DNA of 64,000 bases, taken from assembly GCF_011397635.1 (NCBI RefSeq), contig NC_064760.1, positions 29,690,856-29,754,855 of the forward strand, read 5' to 3'. A program made the translations under genes and the position numbers. Below the pieces are notes generated by a model, which was not told where the DNA came from, ran no database searches, and was given only the letters and a program-made list of their open reading frames with translations. The stretch comes from Epinephelus fuscoguttatus. Its lineage: Eukaryota > Chordata > Actinopteri > Perciformes > Serranidae. Positions within the stretch are counted from its first letter, which is position 1. Every line of letters begins with the position of its first letter. Positions 12,545 to 25,500 of this stretch are shown here, piece by piece.

Positions 12545-13521
12545 GTAAGCCATAATCATAATTATGTGGAGACCTCTTCAGTCCGAAGCGAAAGTGCTTC
12601 TGGAGAAGTTTGCTGATGCGTCATTATTACATGTGCCAATGAATTGCAGTAGGCAGCAGGATACCCCTGGAAGAATTGAATTAGTGGATATAAAGGTGAT
12701 ATATTTTACAACTATAACAGCATTGTTTTGTTACAGAGCAAAGTCTAAAGTAAAAAAAAAAAAAGTTTATAGAAAGCTTAGAGGCTATAGAGTTTATTCT
12801 ATAGCATGGGGTACAGAGAAGGGTGTGGCTCTGCATATATAGAGGCCCACTCCCCCCAGACCTTCATTCTGACGCTAGGTTAAAATGTGCATGCTATTTT
12901 GGGAGAGCTTGACTTCTGTCTTAAGCAAACAGTACAGCACTAAAAGCCTCTGTAAAAAAGATGGATGGATATAAGCTAAATTTGTCAAACAATTTTTCCA
13001 TCTTCAATTTGATCTTTTTTGGTAAAAAGTGATTATAATTCTGCACTGTGTTTCCACATTTAAAAATATAATCAGTCAGAAAAAGTTAGCAGTAGCAGTC
13101 TCTCCACAGCAGCTGGGTCTCCATATGCTTTACTGAATGGCTGCATTATATGTTAGAGTATGGCAGCCCAGAAAATGTGACTAAATACTTTTCCTGCCAA
13201 TTCATTTAATGCAAATTCCATCCGCCAGCAACTCATTTTAGGTGTATGTGAGGTCAAGTCTGATGGAAACTGTTCTGTTTCTTGGGCTTTTTCTCTAATA
13301 ATTACCACAGACTGTGATCAGTTTTAATCAGGCAGCACTCTGAACAGACAGCCTGATTAGATTTACTCAGGGAAAAGACAGGGTCATCATGCATATTATG
13401 CCTTTGCAACACAATTTCCCGCAAACTGGAGGGGAATGACACCCTCACCAGGACAGGATGTTTTGCAATGCTGCTATAAAGCCAAACATCAGCATATCTC
13501 TCTCTCCCTCTCCCCCTTTAG
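12545..13521 (+). other. anxa6 intron 1
   Basis: About 1 kb between the leader exon and the start-codon exon. AT-rich apart from a pyrimidine tract before the acceptor. No further gene seen. Confidence 0.5.
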
Positions 13522-13574
13522 GCTTGTAACTATTGATTCCTGCGCAGTGTTAACACAGAAGACCAAATACAGCC

Positions 13575-16500
13575 ATGGTAAGTGGACGGGATCTCTCTCA
13601 TCTTGCATTATGTAAGTTTGATTTGGATCGTATCAAGCTGCTGAGCAGATCTCATGTCTGTGGAACATGGGTGGTTTTGTGCCCATTGAATGAGGTGTGG
13701 ATAGAGTGAGGTCATTTTCTGCCACCCACCACCATGTGATTCCTCGCCATCATAAAGGCAGCAGTGTAGGGTGTCATTGCTTCCTGTGGCGTCTGCACAG
13801 CTGATAGACACACCTGACAGCTTCTCTCCAAAGGCAAAGGCAAAGGCTTTGTCTTACAAATTTATTGTTCAAGATGCGAGTCTGTGTCCTGTCATCCTGA
13901 CCTTTCCTGAGGTCACTTGCTCTTAATCAAACTCGGCACAGCTGTGGCTTTGGGAACAGAGGAAGCAACAAGCAAAGAGGAAGGAAGGGTTAGAAATGTA
14001 GCTCCTAACATTAAATCCACATTAGGACTCTCCCACATAAGACCCATCACAAGAATATGATTAGTTTAGTCAAAGGCCTGTTGCTAGGGGCTTGTATTTG
14101 TGGCCCTGTTGCTAAGTGGGTGAAGCTCTCCAGCTGTCGCGAAGAGTGATGGTCGTTGTAGTGAAGCAGAGGATCAGAGCATGTGCAGTGGCCCCTCACG
14201 AAGGTGGGGAGCATATTCTGGCTGGCTGCCTCGATGCAGCAGTAATCTCTACAGCAGCAGCTGCAGTTTGAGCTTTTAAAATGGATTCCGAGCTTTCTTA
14301 TTTCCCACAGTGAACAAGCTTAGGGCCGAAATGATAGAGCTGTGGTCATTCTCAAATGTGAGCAGGAGCTTCCATTTTGTAAAACAATGTCCCTCTGCAG
14401 AGCTTTAACCTTTCTTTACATGCCCAGTGGAGTCTGTTTGTATATTCTGACACTTTGAGCTGCTGTATGACAGACCCCTGCAAAGAGAGCTGCTCTGTGT
14501 GCAACCTGACTCCCTGCTGCTCATTCACACCCGCTGTCCCACCCTGACACACACGCACCGGCCGCACACACATACACAGACAGCAGGCTTTACTCTGCTC
14601 AGCTGGGGGGCGAGACAGGTGCAAGCAGTCAGCTGCTGTAATGGCAGACTTTGCTCCACCTCCTGTCCCAGTGTCCCGTCACTGCCACTTTTACACAGTC
14701 CACTACGCACACCCTGCAAGGAAGTGTGGATCAAGCCAGTGCATTGCTAGAATAAGGGAAGTGCAGGGCAAACTTGTGACCCAAAGCAGAGTGTTCTGTG
14801 TGTCCTAACCTCCTGACCCTTAGTTAAGGAATCACATAAAACAAAGTTCATGCCAATCCATTAAATACTTATCAGGACATTTAGCAAAAAACGAAATGTC
14901 AGCCTCTCGTGCTGGAACAAGAGAAAAAGTCCATCAAAGTCACTAAGCTTTATCCTCTGGGGACTATGAATGTCCATGGCAATCCATGTCACCAGTCACA
15001 CTCACATTCACACCTACGGCCAATTTAGAGTCACCAATTAACCTGCATGTCTTTGGACTGTGGGAGGAGACTGGAGTACCCGCACAAAACCCACGCTAGT
15101 GCAAAAAGTTGCATTTCTCTGTACGTCACTTTGTTCTTGAAACATATTAAAAATGTCTCACCTCTAAAATTCAGTTGAATTGTTTTTCTTACAGGTATTC
15201 AGAGGTACAATAACAGATGCTCCGGACTTTGATCCCAGCGCTGATGCCGAGGCCCTTTACAATGCTATGAAAGGCATCGGTGAGTGCTTCACTCCTCCAT
15301 GATTTTTGGCCGCGGAGGGGAAAAGGTCATCTTTCATCTTCTCACCTCGTGGGCTGAGAGATCTCACAAAGAATTTCACCGAATAACGGTGACGCAGTCA
15401 GAGATCAGCTTCTGTGACTGAGATGAAGGTTGTTGAAAATGTTGCTTTGTGTTCCTCAGGGAGTGATAAAGAGGCCATATTGGACCTGGTCACCTCAAGG
15501 AGCAACGCACAGAGGCAGGAAGTCATTACAGCGTACAAATGCAACTTTGGAAAGGTAGAAGAATGCATACCATTATATCATCTCTTTTTTGTTTGCTAAA
15601 ATGAAAACTTTTTGTAAAGAGCTGGTTTAAATATCATGCCATACAACAACTTACAACACAAGTATTTAGAAGTCCATTATGTTTTAACAGGACCTGATTG
15701 AGGACCTGAAGTATGAGCTCACAGGCAAATTTGAGCGTCTCATTGTCAGTCTGATGAGAACCCCAGCCTACCATGATGCCAAAGAAATCCATGATGCAGT
15801 CAAAGTAAGACATTTACCTCATTACTCTCTCTTCATAAGACTCTAATCACATCTAATAAAGCAGAAGGTGCTTCATATTTAACTTAATGCCCTTTTTTAA
15901 GGGAGCTGGAACAAACGAGAGATGCCTTATTGAAGTCATGGCATCTCGGAACAACAAACAGATACACGAGATGGTTGCAGCATACAAGGACGGTAAGGCA
16001 TGTTCATTAAATCAGCATATTATTGGCTTAGCATTTCTCAGCATTTGACACTGATGTCTGTGTCCTCAGCCTATGGCAGTGACATGGAGGAGGATATCAT
16101 CATGGACACGTCGGGTCACTTTAAGAAGATGCTGGTTGTTTTACTTCAGGTCAGTTCATTGAGGAGTTTGGTCCGGTCAACCATACAGTGACTGTCTTAC
16201 CTTTAACTGCTGACTGATGGTATTTGTTTGATGGTTTCAGGGGACCAGAGATGAGTCAGGAGTGGTGAACGCAGACCTGGTGGAGCAGGATGCACAAGTG
16301 AGAATCTGAATTTTTTATGACTGGCACAGAAGAGCGGAGTGATTGGGCTTATTCACTTCGTATGCCCTTCATTTATAAAGTCTTTAAAGAATCTTTAAAG
16401 TGTACATTCTTTTACTAAGTGTGTAGACTTTTCTCTACATAATAATACTTCTAAATAATTTGCTTTTAATATGGATATATTGTTTCAAAAGATTGTGCCT

Positions 16501-19500
16501 TTATTATTCAAGACATTGTTGAGTCAATGAAAATATATATCAACAGGACTATAAGTCTAAAGCCATGCTAGCAGCTGGGTAAGGCTGTACTCTGACAGGG
16601 CTCTGAGCAAAATGTTAAAACCAGCATGCTAACATGGTCACAATGACAATGCTAACATGCTGTTTAGAAGATAGCCTATTACGTTTACTGTGTTAATCAT
16701 CTTAGTTTTGCAAATTAACATGCTAACATTAGCTAATTAGCACTAAACCTAAGCCATTGTCATTAATTTTACAGGACAGACAGTTTTTTTTTATCTGATA
16801 ATGATGCTAAATGAAAATGCAGGGGGTTGCCAGAGTCAATAAACTGTGTCCTCTAGGGACCAATAATAGAGTGTTTTTCTGTAGGCCGACATGGAAGTTA
16901 GCATCGCCCTGGCTCCCTGGTCAAAGAGCCCATGGGATTTTTTCATTGGATTTTTGGATAATTGCTAAAAATGAACTCTGTGGCAAACAAACTTTTGTGA
17001 TACTTACACATTTTATTCAGCAAGATAATCTTCACAAATGGACACCAGTTTCATGATTTAGAAACCTAAATGCAATCACCAGAAATAAAAAGCTAACGCT
17101 AGGCATAATGACATTCTGTAGTCTCATTTAGCCACTGGTTTGCAACCGCCTTTTTAAGACACATATTAGTTTCAAAGGTCACGAGTGGGGTATTTACCTA
17201 CGTATTTTATGCTGTAGAACAAAATGTGAAAGTCTCTTAAGCTTGTGTTAACCACAGACCATCTCACCACAGACCCCTTGCTAACTGCTAAAAGCTAATC
17301 ATTTCTGGGTTTTAGGACTCATTTGTGGCATCCTCTATGTCTGCACTTTAAAAAAAAAAGTGGAAGTCCATCTATATTTAAGTTTTGATTCCAGTTGTGG
17401 GCCAACCAACCCACCAGCTGACCGACATTGATATCCTTTTAGCCATGCAGCTAGCACAGCTAAAAAGCAGTCACACCAAATTAACCAATCAGTGGATTTT
17501 TTTTTTAACATCAAAAACCCAGATATATTGATTTGCACTGTATGATGGGATTAATAATTGATGAAGATGAGCTCTCTGTATTTTTATTGTCTGAAACATT
17601 TGTTGTGTTCTTTTATTTCTAACACAATCTCATCCTGCACTTCGTCCCCTCTGCATAGGAACTGTATGCAGCAGGGGAAGAGCAGTGGGGGACTGACGAG
17701 GCCAAATTTATCATGATCCTGGGAAACCGTAGTGTGACCCACCTCAACATGGGTGAGCATGGCTCTCAGGATAATTAACACAACAGTGAGGCATCTACAC
17801 ATTCCTACTGTGACTTCAGGTCTCTTAAGAGCTAATGGTACTTTAAAAGTTATTTTCATATCATTAGCACTTCTCTGCCACTGTCCTTTCGACGAAAACC
17901 GTCAGAGGCCTGCTATTCAGAACTTAATTTGAAGTTATGTGGTCATCACAGAAATGAAGTCATTAAAATGAAGAAGAGAGTTTACTTTTATGCCTCTGGA
18001 AGGCTTTTATGTTGGAGGCATTATGGTTTCAGATTGTCCATTCATATACGTCTAATTCTTGTGAAGGCAGTATCTCAAGAACGCCTTCAGAGAATTTTCT
18101 TGGTCTCAACAAGGGACTGATTAGAATTTAGTGATTAAAGATCAAGGTCACTGTGATCTCACAAGTCATGTTTTTGACCATAACTCAAGAATCCATATAC
18201 CAATTATGACAAAATGTCACACAAATGCCTAACAAGATAAAATGATAAAGAGATGATAGTTTATATCCTAAAGGTCAAAGGTCAACCTTACTGTCACATC
18301 ATAATGTTCTGCAAAAACACTTTTCTGGCTATTACTCAACACCATAACTCAGGAAGAGCGAAGGAGACACATACTGAATTGGTGACACTAATCTTGTGTT
18401 CCCTGTACTGATTGTACAGATCTTGTGTGCTGTGAGGTTGAAGATGTGTGTGAAGCGTTCATGTTTTAGAATTTGTAGCTTTTTTGCAGAAACATTCATA
18501 TTGGAGGCATTGTCTGCTGCCATGGTTACACATGTGCACAGAGATGGATGTAAACTTTAATGGCAACTTGACTGGTTGGCGAGGTATACAACTGCAAGGC
18601 TGTAAATCTAGTTTGTGGATGTTGATTCAGTATTTGTTAAAAAGTAAAGAGGCCTTGTGTAACAAGACTCTACAGCCATGCTAGTAGCCCTGTGAGGTTG
18701 TACTGAGGCACAGCATTGTGAGCTAACATCAACATGCCAACATCAGATAAATAACATTACACACTGTTGTCTTCTGTTTTAGTTTTCGATGCATTCGAGA
18801 AGATTGCAGAGATGTCCATTGAGGACAGCATAAAGAATGAGCTGTCTGGGGACTTTGAGAGGCTGATGCTGGCTGTTGGTAAGAAAGACACTGAATATAC
18901 TGCTTTATTGCGACATATGGGGGCCGTCAAAGTGTCACTTGAACACCAGGCTTTCTTCTCTGTGTTTCTCACAGTCCAGTGTGTAAGGAGCGTTCCCATG
19001 TTCTTTGCCAAGCGCCTTTACAAGTCAATGAAGGTAAACATACTCTCAGTAAAAACAGACGTTCAGTCTGGTCCCAGACTTTTTGTAGACAAATATACCT
19101 TCATATCCTTCATGATGACGTGTTTTTCTTCTCAGCGGCAGACTGCAGTCTAACTGACCCTGACTCTGACCCTGAACCCTGTCCTCTCCTTCATTTCCAG
19201 GGTCTCGGCACAGCTGACAACACCCTGATCAGGATCATGATCTCTCGCTCTGAAATAGACATGTTGGACATTCGGGAGTGTTTCCGTTTAAGATATGAGA
19301 AGTCACTTTATAACATGATTAAGGTTGGTTAAATACTAATAAGATTTTAACTTCAAGTCAAATAGCATCAGCTGATCGTACAAGTAGGCTATAACCTGAT
19401 TCTGTGTGTGTTCAAACCTGCCAGGATGACACATCAGGAGATTACAAGAGGACTCTGCTGAATCTGTGTGGAGGAGATGATGAGTAAGTTACAGTGTGGC

Positions 19501-22500
19501 TGCAAGCAACAGCAACAACCAGAGGGGGGTGATAGAGCACCACTGTTCAAAAGTTAACGTTTTCTGACAGGAGTATAACTCCATGAAATGTTTACTTAAT
19601 GATGGAAGACGCATGTTGTCATTGCAACAGTGAAGAGAACTACTTGGTAAAGTTGATATTGAAGACTGTCCCAAAGTAAAACAGCAGTATGATGTTAATT
19701 TCACAAAAGATCCCTGTTTCTAGAAATGTCTGCACCACTTGAGCTTTTGGCTTTGCTGACTGTGCTGTCTTGTGTCAAACTGATCATTACAGCTTAGCTG
19801 GAGAGTTCTTCCCTGAAGCTGCTCAGATAGCCTACAAGATGTGGGAATTAAGTGCCATGACCAAAGTCCAGGTTTGGGCCCCATCTGCTCCCACTTTAGA
19901 TGTGTCACTGCATGTTTGGCGTGGAAGTAGCATGTACCCTAATTACCTGCTGGCCCTGCAATGACCTGCGTCTTTCAGTGCCATGAACTTGTGCTGATAT
20001 TGCTGCCGTGTTTGCACAGCAAAGGCTTTGTGTAACCGCGGATGGGATCAGAATGTTCATTCAGATACAAATAATTTTTGTAACAATGTGCTCTCCAAAC
20101 CACGGTTTGCCTCGCTTTGTCCTTGGAGTGAATGTCAAAACGATCTCAGCATTGTTGACAACAAAAGCTCATCTCACTAACACTCTAAAGCTGAGATGTT
20201 TTTCAGCCTACCCACCTTTTCATTGTTGGTGGTGTCATGGCCTCTGACCTCAAGAGGGCACACTCCCATCAACAAACTCTACTCTCTTTTGAATATGTTG
20301 CAGAGTTCTGCATGTTCTGTGCTTTAATCTTACACTTTAATTTAATTATTCATTCACCGCTTCATCCTCTTGAGGGTCACGGGGGGGCTGGAGCCTATCC
20401 CAGCTGACATCGGGCGAGAGGCAGGGTACACCCTGGACAGGTCACCAGACTATCACAGGGCTGACACATAGAGACAACAACCATTCACGCTCACATTAAC
20501 ACCTACGGACAATTTAAAGTCACCAATTAACCTAGTCCCCAATCTGCATGTCTTTGGACTGTGGGAGGAAGCCGGAGTGCCCAGAGAGAACCCACGCTGA
20601 CACGCGGAGAACATGCAAACTCCGCACAGAAGGGCTCCCACGCCCGGGATCGAACCGGCAACCCTCTTGCTGTGAGGCGAGAGTGCTAACCACCACATCA
20701 CCGTGCCGCCCTTTAATTTAATTTAATTATATTTAATTTAATTTAATTGTGCACATTGTGTTTGTAATTACTAAATCTTACGCTTCTAATCATGTCATCC
20801 CACTATTTTAGCTGAGGCCAACAGTCCGCCCCGCACCCAGTTTTGACCCTGCTGCTGATGCACAAGCGCTGAGGAAAGCTATGAAGGGATTCGGTATGCA
20901 ACCCTCAAAAGCACATTCATATTGCTACAATTTTTACAAAACAAGTTTTACAAATGTTGCTCTCTGCTGCTGCTGCTACTTACAGGAACAGACGAAGATG
21001 CAATCATTGACATTGTTACACACAGAAGCAACGCTCAGAGGCAAGAGATCAGACAGGCCTTCAAATCCCTACTGGGAAGGGTGAGAGAAATTATTTACCA
21101 AAACCTCAATGATGTCTTCAGCTGAAACACGTCTTACATCTTCATTTGTGATGCACATGCACATCTACCACTGGATATGTCAAACTCAACATCTCAGCGG
21201 TTACTGGCTGTTTCCCGTAACTCAGTGTGTTTGATCTGTCCTCAGGATCTGATGAAGGACCTGAAGTCTGAGCTGTCAAAGAACTTGGAGAGGCTGATCA
21301 TTGGGCTCATGTTGACTCCTGCAGAGTTTGATGCCAAAATGATGAGGAAGGCAATGGAGGTACAGCTGATCCAGATCGCCTAATGATTTTTTTTGTTGAT
21401 TTACAGTACGTGTGTAATAGAGAGAAAAGCTCATGGGACAGGAATTTACCCTTTTATGAATACACATGTTTATTTTCCAAGTCTGTGATGTTTGAGGTCA
21501 GGCCAAGAGAGGTGTCAGTGGTGCCTGAATGACAGGGCAATCACGCAAAATCTAATTTGGAAGTCAAATAGCTTTGCATTTACGTTTTTTAAAGCTCTCC
21601 AAACACTGGCTGAATCGCCTTCAGTACAAACTTGACTCATGCTTTAGTCTGAGATGAGCTCAGTACATTTAGTAACAGTTAACAGTTTACAGTTTTATCT
21701 CTCTCTTGTTTAATCTAATAGTTCCCTATTTGAGGCCATATGGTAAAAAAAGAAATCCATACAAACACTAAATACATAAACACCTGCATTTCTAAGTCTT
21801 GAATGGTCACATGCACTGAACTGTCTAATGTGCTATTTAGGCTTAAAAAGGTCAGCCCTGCACTGCATTGTGAATCACTCTATTGCAGCTCTGATGTTTC
21901 ACATGACACATCCTCACTTATTCACATGCAGCAGGCGATCAGTAGAGTATGTGAAAGGTCTGTCATTGAAACACAAATAGAGATCATAGAAATTGGAACA
22001 GGCATTGCAAAACATGGATTTTGTCGGTACAGATGAGACGGCACAGGGTTCACACGTACTCTCTTCCTAGCTGTGTGGTGTGGTTTTTGTTTTCGTGGTC
22101 TGGTTTTTGTTATTGTTGCATTTGTGAAAGTCCCCTGCCTTATTGTGATCAAAGCTCTTAATTCTTAAAAGGGGGCTGGGACAGATGAACACGCTCTGAT
22201 CGAGATCCTGGTCACCAGGAGCAATGAGGAAATACTTGCCATGAACGAAGCTTATCAGAATGGTGAGTCTGATGAAGATAAAATAAAGTAAGATAAAATA
22301 AATGATAAATTATGTTGTTCTGGAAACCTTTTACATGCAAACCTTTTACATCACAGCCTATAAGAAGTCTTTGGAGGAAGCCATTCAGTCAGACACATCA
22401 GGCCACTTCTGCCGCATCCTTGTTTCTCTCGTGCAGGTAGTGTTCATCACCATGAGAACTTAGACTGTGTTTTGTTTCCACGCCCACTCACTAGTTGCAG

Positions 22501-25500
22501 TCTGCCTGCTGACTGTAGCAAGAGGACCAAAAAAAGCCCATTTAATCACACGCACAATCTTCCTTTACAAGGTTTAATGGTACATATCAAAGACAAAACA
22601 AAATGTTCTTGATGAACCTGCTGATATTTAGTAGATCAAAGATGAGTGTTGAACTGTCTTTACTCTGTTCAGGGTGCAAGAGAGGAGGGACCTGCAGATG
22701 TGGAAAGAGCAAATGCAGATGCTCAGGTGATTTAGTGTATCCTGTAACATTTTTATTGTGTCAAAAAATAAAACTGAAGAATGGGTTTAAATGTTTGTTC
22801 CCCCTGAACTTAATCAGGAACTTGCCGACGCGTGCAATGCCGACTCTGATGAAATGGAGATGAAGTTCATGAGTATTCTGTGCACCAGAAGCTTTCCTCA
22901 TCTTAGGAGAGGTAAAGGTCGAAACAGATGGATCACAGTAATCACTAAATAACAAATCTAAATGTGTGTGATTCTCTAAATGTCAAAATGTAATCAGTCC
23001 AGCTCATGATAACTGATCCTTGCTTATCACAGTGTTCCAGGAGTTTGTCAGATGCACCAACAAGGACATTGAACAGATTATCAAGAAGGAGATGTCAGGA
23101 GATGTCAAAAATTCCTTTTATGCAATAGGTAACTGCTGTCTTTGACCTTATTTTACTTCTGAGTGCATCACGGTGTATACTGCTGACAACATCTTTTCTG
23201 TGACTCCCCCTCAGCTCTCTCTTGCTCTCTCTCTTTGCTTTGCAGTTCGCAGTGTAAAGAACCAGCCGTCTTATTTTGCAGACCGTCTGTACAAAGCCAT
23301 GAAGGTATTCATTCATAATACTTTCAATATGGCAACTTTATGCTGTTGTATAATTCTAGCAGCAGGTCTGCAGCATGCCATCAGAGCCTTGGATGCCAGA
23401 TAGTGATAAGCAGGGTGGAAACTATTGATTTTGTTCATCGCTGATTATTTCTTTATTAATCATTGGTCCACAAAACCTGAGAAAACAGTGAGAAATGCTT
23501 GTTACAATATCCCAGAACTTGCAGGGACTTTATCAAATGTCTTGTTTTGTCCAACCCATATTTTCAAACCCAAAAATATTTCCAATAAAATTATATTTAA
23601 AACATGTAAGACCAAAAAAGCAGCAAATGTTCACATCTGAGGACCTGAAAATATATATAAATATTTTTAAAAATGACTGAAACAGTTATTATCAAAATAG
23701 TTGCTGATTAATTTTCTGTCAATCCAATAATTAATTGACTAATCATTGCAGCTCTAGTGATAAGTTCATATTTGTTGATGCATGTAATATATTTAGTTTT
23801 CTTCTGTGTACTTTCTGGGTATTAATGCTGCTGAGAGTTGTCAGGCAGCAGCAGTTAGTATAACAGAGTATCTATATTTATCTCCATTGCAGGGCCTTGG
23901 TACAGACGACAGAGCGCTGATCCGCATCATGGTGTCCCGTAGCGAGGTCGACCTTTTCAACATTCGTAAAGAGTTTAAGGAAACACATGATGCCTCCCTA
24001 CATGAATTCATCCAGGTAGAAACTATGATTGTAAGTCGGAGTCTCTGTCAACTAACACTCCTGGTTGGTTTGTTGTGTTCTCATCTCATCCGTGTGTCTC
24101 GCTTTTGACTTTTGTCCCGCTCTGTGTGAGTGTGTGTTGCACATCCTCCTGCTGCGGTGGGGTTGGGGGGTACGACAGTCTATAGCTTCCTGCGGTGGAC
24201 TACGGGTCTGTGGCTATTGCACAGCTGTTTAGGAATTTCCCTTGCATGCTTAACTTCCTCTCCATTTCCGCTGTGTGATTGGCTGACAGCCGCAGAGACA
24301 GGAAGTACCCAGAAGCAGTTCAATAATAACTTAGAGATGAAATCACCGTGACACCAATAAAAACAAGCAAGTAGGCTGCCCTGGATTGGCTTTGCCAGAA
24401 ATATTATGAGATTATGCAACAGCAAGGATTGCTATATATTGTTTATTCTGAAGTGTGTTGTGAAGTGAAATTACTATCTTTTGTACATGAATTTCTTGAG
24501 TTGTGTAGTTCTGTTTATATTTTTAGGAAGTTAATTTCAGTTGCACAAGAGATTTCTATTCAAGGAATTTGTTTAACAGCAAGTCTTTGTATTTATGTGA
24601 TAAATCAGAAATGTCCATGAATTTACAGAAACGTTATCGTAACTGACATCCCAGAGCAAGCACATGTATTTACGCCTCATTTCCACATGGTTTTGTTTTG
24701 TGTCCATATTTCCGTACAGTATACAAAGTACGACCCTAGTGTTCAACACAAGGAAATGCATTTTAAATGGATGGATGAAACTGATAAAACACAACCAAAA
24801 AATGGCAGAAAAATTCATTTTAAGTGTTTGTCATTGTCCAGTCTTGTGAAATATGTGCATGGCGCAATGCATGGCGACAAAAAAGTAAGGAGTTTGGTCT
24901 TCCAAGCGTGAAACCAATGTTAGCTAGCTATGCCGTCAAACTTTCCACTTCCAAAAAAAAGAAAAAAAAAGGTATAAATATGTATTGCATTCATCAGTCT
25001 GTTACACATGGGCCATGTTGCCTGTGTGAGCAGTGTGTGCCGACTTTCTCACTGAACTGCTGCGGCTCTCACCTCTGCAGTGTTCACAAAGATTAAATCA
25101 GCTATTTTCGCTAATTTATGGAGCCATGCAAGTGGCTGCATTGTCAACAACACAGTCCTGCATAAATTTCACAATAAACAGCCTTGTGTTAACAAATGAA
25201 GGAATTCTGTCCACACAAAGGTTGTCAGAGGGCTTTTATTTTGAAACAGAAACAGGAAATGTGGGTTAAAAATAAATATTTTTATTTTTTCATGTCTGTG
25301 AGTGATCTAGACATTGAAACTGTAGTGAAAGGTGGTATGATGTCAATATGAGTATCAAAATACCATTGTCACTGTCTATTTTCGATGAAAACTGCGCACG
25401 CCATGAGGAAAAAATAGGCCAGACTCCTATTCTTTAAATCAGTGATTCTCAACTGGGGGTTGCAGTCCAAAATTGGGTCGCGGGTCCATTCTGAATGGAC

